This document shows positions 36,576-44,240 of a stretch of 64,000 nucleotides of DNA, in pieces. The notes under the pieces were generated by a model, which made no database searches, was not told the origin of the DNA, and saw only the letters and a program-made list of their open reading frames with translations. The translations under genes were made by a program, and so were the position numbers. Within the stretch, counting starts at the first letter, position 1. Each line of letters opens with the position of its first letter. Source of the stretch: Acidobacteriota bacterium (lineage in GTDB: Bacteria; Acidobacteriota; Terriglobia; Acidiferrales; UBA7541); the NCBI GenBank assembly GCA_013286465.1, contig JABDFR010000004.1, positions 16,659 through 80,658 on the forward strand, read 5' to 3'.

Positions 36576-37733
36576 ATGTCGATGAATCAACCAGCCCAGT
36601 CCAGGAAACGTCTGTCAGCGTTCGCATTGTTGGCCATAGCCGCAATGCTCGCGCCGTCTCCCGATTTGGTACAGTCCGCTTTCGCAGGTGCAGCACCAGC
36701 CACTCGCCGCTCTCACCGTACCGCGGGCGTTCCAACGCGGGGCAATCCGACTAAAGATGACGTCTCTGTCGATGATGACGCAGTCGTCCGCAGCATCGCA
36801 GTAAACGCGCTCGGCAACGCCAACGGTTCCGTGTTGGCGATCGACCCCGCAACGGGCCGGATTCTAGCGGCCGTGAATCAGAAGATGGTCTTCTCCTCCG
36901 GCTTCGAGCCGTGCTCGACCATCAAGCCGGTAATCGCTCTGGCGGGCCTCGAAGAGGGAATCATCACCCGCGACACAATGATTAATGTAGGCCGCCGCCG
37001 CTACATGGACTTGACCGAAGCGATGGCGCACTCGAACAACGAATACTTCCAAGCAGTAGGCGAGCGCCTCGGGTTCGAAAGAGTTTCGCGGTATGCCAAG
37101 CTGCTCGGCCTAGGCGAACTGGCCGGCCTGAACATCGACGGCGAACAGCCGGGAGCTCTGCCGTCAGCACCTCCGGCGTACGGCGGCATCGCGCGCATGT
37201 CGAGCTTCGGCTCCGGCATACGCATGACGCCTCTGCAACTAGCCTCGCTGGTTTCGACTTTGGCAAACGGCGGCACCATGTACTACCTGCAATATCCGCG
37301 CACGAATGAAGCCCGCGCGAATTTCACGCCGCAGATCAAGCGCAAGCTCGATATCGGTCCGCTGGTTCCTGATTTGCAGGAAGGCATGCTGGCCGCAGTT
37401 CTGTACGGCACCGGCAAGTCCAGCTACGATCCGTACGGCGAGCAAGCGCTAGGCAAGACCGGCACCTGCAACGACGAAGGCCTCGGCGGCCGCCTCGGCT
37501 GGTTCGTTTCGTATGCCGATCAGATCCACCCGAAAATCGTGATCGTGGTCCTTCTGCGCGGCGGCACCCGCGCGGTCAGCGGCCCACGCGCAGCCGATGT
37601 CGCAGGACGCATCTACCGCGAACTGCGCGACAAGAATTACTTCGCTACAATGCACAGCGGCGAAAATAATTACGCCAGCGCACCCGCGCCGTCGTCGTCT
37701 CCGACTTCGTATCCGACGCAAGCCCGGCGATAA
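36576..37733 (+). CDS. PBP-type D,D-transpeptidase
   Basis: 385 residues with a signal peptide or anchor (LSAFALLAIAAMLAPSPD). It carries only the transpeptidase fold: the SxxK nucleophile in CSTIKP, SxN in SNNEYF and KTG in LGKTGTCND. There is no PASTA, pedestal or glycosyltransferase domain, so it is shorter than FtsI or PBP2. It should act on periplasmic peptidoglycan, and the M23 peptidase gene follows. The C-terminal tail is Ser/Pro-rich. Confidence 0.88.
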   Translation: MSMNQPAQSRKRLSAFALLAIAAMLAPSPDLVQSAFAGAAPATRRSHRTAGVPTRGNPTKDDVSVDDDAVVRSIAVNALGNANGSVLAIDPATGRILAAVNQKMVFSSGFEPCSTIKPVIALAGLEEGIITRDTMINVGRRRYMDLTEAMAHSNNEYFQAVGERLGFERVSRYAKLLGLGELAGLNIDGEQPGALPSAPPAYGGIARMSSFGSGIRMTPLQLASLVSTLANGGTMYYLQYPRTNEARANFTPQIKRKLDIGPLVPDLQEGMLAAVLYGTGKSSYDPYGEQALGKTGTCNDEGLGGRLGWFVSYADQIHPKIVIVVLLRGGTRAVSGPRAADVAGRIYRELRDKNYFATMHSGENNYASAPAPSSSPTSYPTQARR

Positions 37734-37892
37734 GCTTTCAGGGCGCGCCCACGGCTCTTCGAGCGCGCCCCAAGTTTCCCCTTCCTCCCCTCTTAAAGCC
37801 CCAGTTCGTGCGCGACGCGGATTTGCCCCAGCGGTAACTCTCGCGCACACCAACCCAACTTTTCCAGTTCCGCAGCTTCCATAGGCTGCGTT

Positions 37893-39242
37893 ATGCTCCA
37901 GCGTCGCCCGTTTTGCGCGGGCGCGGCTGGGGGAATGTTCCGCATCATTAAAATCTGCGTGCTGATTGTGCTCGTTGCCGCCGGTGCCGCGATCGCCTGG
38001 TATTCGTTCGACCAACGCTCGGCCTCAGATCGAAACTTTGCCGATGAAGTGCAGCGCGCACGGGTAGAAGCTCATCGCATTCAATCGGATGTCGTGTTTT
38101 ACACCGCGAGCGTGGTTCCGTCGCGGCAGTCGTTCGCCGCGCTGCTCGGTAGCATTGGAATCAGTCCCTCGGCGGCGGGGCGCGCCATCGCTTCGGCGCA
38201 ACGCGTTTTCGATCTGCGTCACGTCCGCGCCGGGAATCGCTTCTCGGTTGGCCGCTCGGTCATGGGCGAACTTCGCGAAATCCGCTATTCCATCGACGCA
38301 GACCACATGCTGCGAATCGCTCCCGACGGCGCAGATTTCCATTCCGACATCGCCACGATTCCTTCCAGCACCGAAGAAACCGGCGTAGCGGGCGAAATTC
38401 GCGGTTCCCTTTTCGAAGGCGTCACAAACGCAGGAGAAAAGCCCGAACTGGCCATGCGTCTCGCAGAAATATTCGGCTGGGATCTGGATTTCTATACCGA
38501 TCCGCGGCCCGGCGACACCTTTCGAGTGGTAGTCGAGAAAAAGAAACTTTCAACTGGCGAATTGGCATCCTATGGAAAAATTCTCGCCGCGGAATACGTG
38601 AATCATGGCCACGCATATCGCGCCGTGCTATTCCACGATCCCGCGGGCAATCCGGCTTATTACACGCCGGATGGCAAGTCCATGAAGAAGGCTTTCCTGC
38701 ATTCGCCGCTGAAATTTGCCGCGCCCATCACATCGCATTTCAGCAACGCCCGCTTTCATCCCATCCTGAAGGAATACCGCCCGCACCTGGGAATCGATTA
38801 CGGCGCGCCCTCCGGCACCCCGGTCCAAACGATCGGCGACGGCAAAGTAATTTTCGCGGGACCCAAAGGCGGGGCAGGGAATTTGATTCAGATCAAGCAC
38901 ACCAACGGCTACGAAACGTACTACATGCATCTCTCGCGGATCCTGGTACGCACCGGCCAGCGCGTAGAGCAGGGCGAACGCATCGGCCTGGTCGGCATGA
39001 CCGGACTAGCCACCGGCCCGCATCTCGATTTTCGCATCGAGAACCACGGGCAATTTCTGAATTTCGAGCACCTGCCATTGCCGCCAAGCGATCCAGTCAC
39101 AAAGAGCGACTGGGCCGCCTTCGCCACCGCACGCGATCACGCCGTCAATCTTTTCCCTGTTCCGGGCACCGTCGTCGCGCAAAATCCCACGGCGGCTTCG
39201 TCCGCAGCTCCTAAGAATCCTTCTGGACCTACCAATCCCTGA
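37893..39242 (+). CDS. M23-family murein endopeptidase
   Basis: 449 residues from ATG 37893; ATG 37935 (MFRIIKICVL) right before the membrane anchor is also likely. An N-terminal helix anchors it, a mid-part of about 250 residues resembles the LysM-like/OapA-type region, and the C-terminal peptidase domain has HLGIDYGAP (zinc His and Asp), GYETYYMHLSRI and GPHLDFRI. The last motif usually reads HxH; here the third residue is Asp. Cleaves peptidoglycan cross-links. The C-terminal tail is Ala/Ser/Pro-rich. Confidence 0.88.
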   Translation: MLQRRPFCAGAAGGMFRIIKICVLIVLVAAGAAIAWYSFDQRSASDRNFADEVQRARVEAHRIQSDVVFYTASVVPSRQSFAALLGSIGISPSAAGRAIASAQRVFDLRHVRAGNRFSVGRSVMGELREIRYSIDADHMLRIAPDGADFHSDIATIPSSTEETGVAGEIRGSLFEGVTNAGEKPELAMRLAEIFGWDLDFYTDPRPGDTFRVVVEKKKLSTGELASYGKILAAEYVNHGHAYRAVLFHDPAGNPAYYTPDGKSMKKAFLHSPLKFAAPITSHFSNARFHPILKEYRPHLGIDYGAPSGTPVQTIGDGKVIFAGPKGGAGNLIQIKHTNGYETYYMHLSRILVRTGQRVEQGERIGLVGMTGLATGPHLDFRIENHGQFLNFEHLPLPPSDPVTKSDWAAFATARDHAVNLFPVPGTVVAQNPTAASSAAPKNPSGPTNP

Positions 39243-39282
39243 TTGTCTTTTCAGACGAAAACCGGCATCCGACTTGCGCTCT

Positions 39283-39537
39283 TTACTTCTTCGGTGCGTC
39301 ACCCCTGGCGACAAATTCTAAGTCTTCACACTCGGGAATTTGATCTGCCGAAATAAAAGTGCGACCAGCGATTTTGTCAAGGATCTCGACTCCCCCACCG
39401 AATTCTCGCATAAGCCAATCTGTTTCCAGATCGCCTGTGAATTCGACCGCGACCAAATCGATCAGCCCTGGCTCGCGGTGGAATAGAACACGGTCGCCAG
39501 CCTTTATCTCTTCGCCTGTTTGATACCTTAAAACCAT
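39283..39537 (-). CDS. Small conserved hypothetical protein
   Basis: 84 residues from ATG 39537, with GAGGG upstream. Starts MVLRYQTGEEIKAGDRVLFH and has a compact beta-rich pattern with acidic residues (ETDWLMREFGGGVEIL). I recall similar small proteins in this phylum but cannot name a family. No membrane helix or signal peptide. It lies between convergent and divergent neighbours and is transcribed alone. Confidence 0.6.
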   Translation of the reverse strand: MVLRYQTGEEIKAGDRVLFHREPGLIDLVAVEFTGDLETDWLMREFGGGVEILDKIAGRTFISADQIPECEDLEFVARGDAPKK

Positions 39538-39689
39538 AAAGCCCTCTGCCCGAAGTCTCTAAGAGTTCAACGAGATTGTCACGTCCACAGTGATCCTGGT
39601 AAGCCGATTAATCGTCGTTGCCTCGGATTGACTTCGCAGGCGTTTTGACGAGAATAGGTGTAATTGTTTTTCTGGTCGGGAGATCATCA

Positions 39690-40703
39690 TTGCGCCGACT
39701 TTTCAAATTTGCCTCGTGGACCGTCCTGATTGCTGCCGTCGTTCTTTCTCTGGGCATCACTTTCACGATCGGCTGGCGTCCCGTCATCGGCCCGCGCATG
39801 CGCCCCACCACCAACCGCAAATTCGAGAGCACACCGGAGCGCCTAGCGCGCGGCAAGTATATTTTCAAGTTTGTGGCCGGCTGCGAAGATTGCCACTCGC
39901 CGCACGACACGACCAAACCGGGCATGCCTATCACCGACGGCGCCGAAGCCTCGGGCGAGGAGTTCCTGATCGACGGCGTCCCCGCGAAACTCTTCGCGCC
40001 AAATCTCACCCCAGATCCCGAAACCGGCGTGGCCACCTGGACCGACGACGAGCTCGCCCGCGCCATTCGCGAAGGCGTCACCCGCGAAGGCCGCGCCATG
40101 TTTCCGATCATGCCTTACCAAAATTTCCATTACATGTCCGACGAGGACCTGGCCTCAGTTGTGGTCTACATGCGCTCGCTCCCGGCGGTGAAGCACGCGC
40201 TGCCCGAGTCGGTCGTTTTTGCGCCGGTGAAATATCTCATACGCGATGTCCCGCAGCCGATCACCGCGTCGGTGCCGCCGCCCGATTCGAGCACGGCAGC
40301 AGCTCGCGGCAATTATCTGGCGCGCCTGGCGGCTTGCAATGAATGTCACACGCCGGCCAAGCGCGGCGCACCAATTCCCGGCATGAATTTCGCAGGTGGA
40401 TTCGTAATGAGCGGCCCGTGGGGCAGCGTCGCGACTGCAAACATCACGCCGGATCCCAGCGGAATTTCGTACTATGACGAGAATTTATTTCGCGAAGTGA
40501 TGCGCACCGGCATGGTCCGCGCACGCAAGCTGAATGAATTGATGCCTTACAACCAATACAAGGGACTGACGGACGGGGATATTTCCGACATCTTCGCATT
40601 TCTAAAAACGCTAAAGCCGGTAAGCCACCGTGTGGACAATACCGAGACGCCTACGATGTGCAAGAAGTGCGGATTCAAGCACGGATTAGGGGAGAAGAAC
40701 TAG
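39690..40703 (+). CDS. Dihaem cytochrome c
   Basis: About 337 residues from TTG 39690, preceded by GGGAGA; an earlier TTG at 39618 would add 24 residues. One membrane helix near the N-terminus (ASWTVLIAAVVLSLGITF) anchors two cytochrome c domains with CEDCH and CNECH haem sites. A later CKKCG lacks the His and is not a haem site. Typical of membrane cytochromes that pair with alcohol dehydrogenases or terminal oxidases; no partner gene is adjacent. Confidence 0.88.
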   Translation: MRRLFKFASWTVLIAAVVLSLGITFTIGWRPVIGPRMRPTTNRKFESTPERLARGKYIFKFVAGCEDCHSPHDTTKPGMPITDGAEASGEEFLIDGVPAKLFAPNLTPDPETGVATWTDDELARAIREGVTREGRAMFPIMPYQNFHYMSDEDLASVVVYMRSLPAVKHALPESVVFAPVKYLIRDVPQPITASVPPPDSSTAAARGNYLARLAACNECHTPAKRGAPIPGMNFAGGFVMSGPWGSVATANITPDPSGISYYDENLFREVMRTGMVRARKLNELMPYNQYKGLTDGDISDIFAFLKTLKPVSHRVDNTETPTMCKKCGFKHGLGEKN

Positions 40704-40710
40704 GGCCTAA

Positions 40711-40733
40711 GTACCGCCGGGGTCCCTGCCGGC
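40711..40733 (+). repeat. Repeat R3
   Basis: GTACCGCCGGGGTCCCTGCC followed by GGC, just after the cytochrome stop. It faces the inverted copy at 40884. Confidence 0.5.
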
Positions 40734-40883
40734 TCTTTTTGCGGGCGCAATCGTCCGCAATGGCTGCTCTTTGGTGCGGAGCTCGGAAGCAAATTAAAGA
40801 GGGGTTGCAAAGTGACGGTGCGGCGCTTGCTACATTTCGCAGCGCGTCACTTATTTAGAAGTGGCGTAGTCCATGGGGTAAGG

Positions 40884-40906
40884 AGCCGGCAGAGACGCCG
40901 GCAGTA
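40884..40906 (-). repeat. Repeat R3, inverted copy
   Basis: GCCGGCAGAGACGCCGGCAG followed by TAC, the reverse complement of the R3 type. It sits right beyond the korB stop. The spacer 40704-40913 holds nothing else. Confidence 0.5.
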
Positions 40907-40913
40907 CGAAAAG

Positions 40914-41939
40914 CTACTTTACTTCCCAGGTGTCGCCCGCGCGCAGCAGCTCATTCAGATCGCCTTTGCCGCGTTTTGCAATCACGGAGGCTAGTTGAGC
41001 GTTGGCCACGTCTTCGTAGCGCGGCAACACATCCGATGCCCGCAGAACGCCGATCGGGGTAGGGAATCCTTCGCGATGCTCCATATGCGCCAGCAAGAAA
41101 GCGTAAGCAGCCCGCGGATGATGCGCGTCATGCACCAGCAGATCGCTCTCAGAAACGCCGTTCCCCAATTGGACGAGTTCCAGATCAAATCCCTTCAAGC
41201 GAATGCCCTTGTCGCGATTCTTGCCATAGATTAAAGGCTTGCCGTGTTCGAGCTGAATGACGTGCTCGCTGCGGGCATCTTTCTCCGTGAGATCAAACCA
41301 CGCACCATCATTGAAAATATTGCAATTCTGCAGGATTTCCACAAACGCCGCGCCCTTGTGCGCTGCAGCTTGTTTCAGCGTGTCGCGCAGATGCGATTGG
41401 AAAACATCGACGGAGCGCGCCACGAACGTCGCTTCCGATCCAATCGCCAATGAAATCGGATTGAACGGACGGTCCGCCGAACCAAATGGCGTGGATTTCG
41501 TTTTCTTCCCAAATTCCGAAGTAGGCGAATACTGCCCCTTCGTCAATCCATAAATTTTGTTGTTAAAGAGCAGCACCTTGAGGCCCACGTTGCGCCGCAG
41601 CATGTGAATCGTATGATTGCCGCCGATCGAAAGCGCATCGCCATCGCCGGTCGCGACCCAGACTTCCAGATCTGGCCGCAGCAACTTCAAGCCGGTGGCC
41701 ACCGCGGGCGCGCGTCCATGAATCGTATGGAATCCGTAGGTGTTCATGTAATAGGGAAAGCGGCTCGAGCAACCGATCCCCGAGATCACCACGAATTTTT
41801 CCTTGGGAATCCCGAGTTCAGGAAACACCGACTGCACGGCCGACAGAATCGCGTAATCGCCGCAACCAGGACACCAACGCACTTCCTGGTCAGTCTGAAA
41901 ATCCTTCTTAGTCAGTGGCGGAAGCGTAGCCGTTGCCAT
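40914..41939 (-). CDS. korB: 2-oxoacid:ferredoxin oxidoreductase, beta subunit
   Basis: 341 residues. TPP-binding subunit of a 2-oxoglutarate (or other 2-oxoacid):ferredoxin oxidoreductase. CPGCGDYAILSAVQ is the N-terminal signature, and GDGDALSIGGNH binds Mg-TPP. The subunit lacks its own ferredoxin domain, so electrons must leave to a separate ferredoxin, for example the one at 58.2 kb. Starts 34 bp after korA with GGGAGA before ATG. Confidence 0.92.
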   Translation of the reverse strand: MATATLPPLTKKDFQTDQEVRWCPGCGDYAILSAVQSVFPELGIPKEKFVVISGIGCSSRFPYYMNTYGFHTIHGRAPAVATGLKLLRPDLEVWVATGDGDALSIGGNHTIHMLRRNVGLKVLLFNNKIYGLTKGQYSPTSEFGKKTKSTPFGSADRPFNPISLAIGSEATFVARSVDVFQSHLRDTLKQAAAHKGAAFVEILQNCNIFNDGAWFDLTEKDARSEHVIQLEHGKPLIYGKNRDKGIRLKGFDLELVQLGNGVSESDLLVHDAHHPRAAYAFLLAHMEHREGFPTPIGVLRASDVLPRYEDVANAQLASVIAKRGKGDLNELLRAGDTWEVK

Positions 41940-41973
41940 GTTTATTTCTCCCGGGTCTCGTGATTACCTTGCC

Positions 41974-43842
41974 CTACTGCGCCAACAATTCTTCAATCTT
42001 CGCTTCGATCTCCGCTTGCTTGAACGGACGCCCCTGAATCTTGTTGTATCCGATCGCGTCCACCAGATACTTCGCGCGCAAGACCCACAAAAGCTGCCCC
42101 ATATTCATCTCGGGCACCAGCACGCGATGATACCGCCCAATCACTTCACCCAAATTATTCGGCAGAGGATTCAAATAGCGCAAATGAACGTGCCCAATTT
42201 TCTTTCCCGCCGCACGCTGCGCGTTCAGTGCCGCGGTAATCGGTCCATAAGTCGAGCCCCAAGCCACGATCAACAGATCGCCCTCGGGATCGCCGACCGG
42301 CACCACGTCCGGAATTTCCTGCGCCACCGCCTGCACTTTCGCCGCGCGCAGATGCGTCATCCGTTCATGATTCAGCGGCTCGTAGTTAATGTTGCCGCTG
42401 ATGTCCTGCTTCTCGAGCCCACCGAGACGATGCTCCAGTCCCGGCGTTCCCGGCAGCGCCCAAGGCCGCGCCAGCGTCACCGGATCGCGCGAGTAGGGCT
42501 TATACCCGACCGGATCGGTCACAAACGTCACGGGAAAATCGGGAATCTCGCTCAACTCCGGAATCCGCCACGGCTCCGCCCCATTCGCAAGATATCCATC
42601 CGAAAGAATGATCACCGGCACCATATATTTCAACGCGATGCGGCAAGCTTCCACAGCCACCCAGAAACAATCTCCAGGCGTCGAAGCCGCAATCACCGGA
42701 ATGGGAGCCTCAGAATTTCGTCCGAACAGCGCCTGCAGCAAATCCGCCTGCTCAGTTTTCGTCGGCAGTCCAGTAGACGGCCCGCCCCGCTGAATGTCGC
42801 AAATCACCAGCGGCAGCTCAACGGCAACGGCCAAGCCCATGGCCTCCGTCTTCAGCGCCATGCCCGGACCAGACGTAGTGGTAATCGCCAACGCGCCCGC
42901 ATACGAAGCGCCGATCGCAGAAGTAATCGCCGCGATTTCGTCTTCAGCCTGAAAAGTCATCACGCCAAAATTCTTGTACTGCGATAGCTCATGCAAAATA
43001 TCCGAAGCCGGCGTGATCGGATAAGAACCCTGAAATAGCGTGAGCCCTGCTTTTTGCGCCGCAGTGACGAAGCCAATGGCCAGCGCCTGGTTCCCGCTCA
43101 AATTTCGATACGTTCCGGGCGACAATTTTGCCGGGGGAATTTCGTAGCTGATCTGAAAAGCTTCGGTAGCTTCGCAATACGAATAACCCGCCTTCATCGC
43201 CAACTTGTTGGCTTCCGAAAGCAACGGCTTATTCTTGAATTTGTCGTCGAGCCAACGGAAGGTCGAATCCATCGGTCGGTTGTAAAGCCAGTTGCACATT
43301 CCCAGCGCGAAGAAATTCTTGCAGCGGTCCATCGTCTTCGAATCGAGGCCGAGTTCCTGCAGCGCCAGCCGCGTCAATTTCTCAAGCGCCACGGGAAACA
43401 AGCGATAAGCATCGAGCGAATGATCCTCAAGCGGGTTCGTCTTGCACTGCGCCTTGCGCAGATCGTTGTCGGTAAAGCTGTCGGCATTAACGATCAGAAT
43501 TCCGTTAGGCCGCAGGTCCGCAACATTCATCTTCAGCGCCGCGGGATTCATCGCCACCAGTGCATCCACGGAATCGCCGGCCGTAAATACCTGCCCGGAA
43601 GAAAATTGCAGTTGGAATCCGCTGACGCCCGGCAAAGTCCCCGCAGGCGCCCGAATTTCAGCAGGATAATCCGGAAATGTAGCCAGGTCGTTCCCGTAAA
43701 GCGCCACGGTATTCGTGAACTGGTTCCCGGTGATCTGCATTCCATCCCCGGAATCGCCGCAAAAACGAATGACCGCGCGGTCCAAAACCTCCCGCTTACG
43801 ATCCCTAGAACTCGGCTCTCCTACTCCCGTAAGTGTGGACAT
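41974..43842 (-). CDS. korA: 2-oxoacid:acceptor oxidoreductase, fused gamma-alpha subunit
   Basis: 622 residues. An N-terminal gamma domain (RFCGDSGDGMQITGNQFTNT) of about 190 residues is joined to the alpha domain with YPITPASDILHEL and AEDEIAAITSAIGASYAG. This is the fused KorA form. With KorB it oxidatively decarboxylates 2-oxoglutarate to succinyl-CoA, or works in reverse. The ATG at 43842 is about 35 nt after a TATAAT on the minus strand (43883-43878). Confidence 0.93.
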   Translation of the reverse strand: MSTLTGVGEPSSRDRKREVLDRAVIRFCGDSGDGMQITGNQFTNTVALYGNDLATFPDYPAEIRAPAGTLPGVSGFQLQFSSGQVFTAGDSVDALVAMNPAALKMNVADLRPNGILIVNADSFTDNDLRKAQCKTNPLEDHSLDAYRLFPVALEKLTRLALQELGLDSKTMDRCKNFFALGMCNWLYNRPMDSTFRWLDDKFKNKPLLSEANKLAMKAGYSYCEATEAFQISYEIPPAKLSPGTYRNLSGNQALAIGFVTAAQKAGLTLFQGSYPITPASDILHELSQYKNFGVMTFQAEDEIAAITSAIGASYAGALAITTTSGPGMALKTEAMGLAVAVELPLVICDIQRGGPSTGLPTKTEQADLLQALFGRNSEAPIPVIAASTPGDCFWVAVEACRIALKYMVPVIILSDGYLANGAEPWRIPELSEIPDFPVTFVTDPVGYKPYSRDPVTLARPWALPGTPGLEHRLGGLEKQDISGNINYEPLNHERMTHLRAAKVQAVAQEIPDVVPVGDPEGDLLIVAWGSTYGPITAALNAQRAAGKKIGHVHLRYLNPLPNNLGEVIGRYHRVLVPEMNMGQLLWVLRAKYLVDAIGYNKIQGRPFKQAEIEAKIEELLAQ

Positions 43843-43877
43843 AAATGGCTAGGCTCCCAGAAAAATGGCATCACCAC

Positions 43878-43883
43878 ATTATA
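43878..43883 (-). promoter_or_regulatory. Possible -10 element of korAB
   Basis: A perfect TATAAT on the minus strand, with start expected near 43871. No good -35 is seen. The remainder of the 43843-44240 gap has no gene on either strand besides a repeat. Confidence 0.35.
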
Positions 43884-44183
43884 TCGCCGCTCTCCAAAGC
43901 AGTCTGCACGCGCCCACACGGCATATCGCATCGCACAACACGCGAAGCTGCCGCCAAACCACGCCGCAAGGCAGGAACGCTCGGAGAGAAACGCGGGGCA
44001 GGAAGCTACGGGCCCAACAACCTTGCAATCCGTGCCAATCCACTTGCCTTCCCCAAGTTCTAAAGATAGCACAAGCAAGTAGCGATGGCGCGAAAGAAAC
44101 GCCGCCCAGTCATGTTACGCATAGTCCCTATAACCAGAATTTATGCGCCAATGCGGCCCACCGCTGAGGTAAACGAATTTGCC

Positions 44184-44239
44184 TTTGTAGGGGAGGGGGT
44201 TCACCACCCTCCCGGTTTGGCCTTGGGTGTTCGGCCCGC
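44184..44239 (+). repeat. Dispersed hairpin repeat R1, copy 4
   Basis: TTTGTAGGGGAGGGGGTTCA, CCACCCTCCCGG, then GTTCGGCCCG after an extra 10 nt. It lies just beyond the stop of the ADOP permease, where a terminator would be useful. Confidence 0.6.
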
Positions 44240-44240
44240 G

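Noticed and set aside
41938..42987. 349-residue + strand frame opposite korA
   Set aside because: Arg/His/Gln-rich shadow without a ribosome-binding site; the minus strand encodes a clear KorA.
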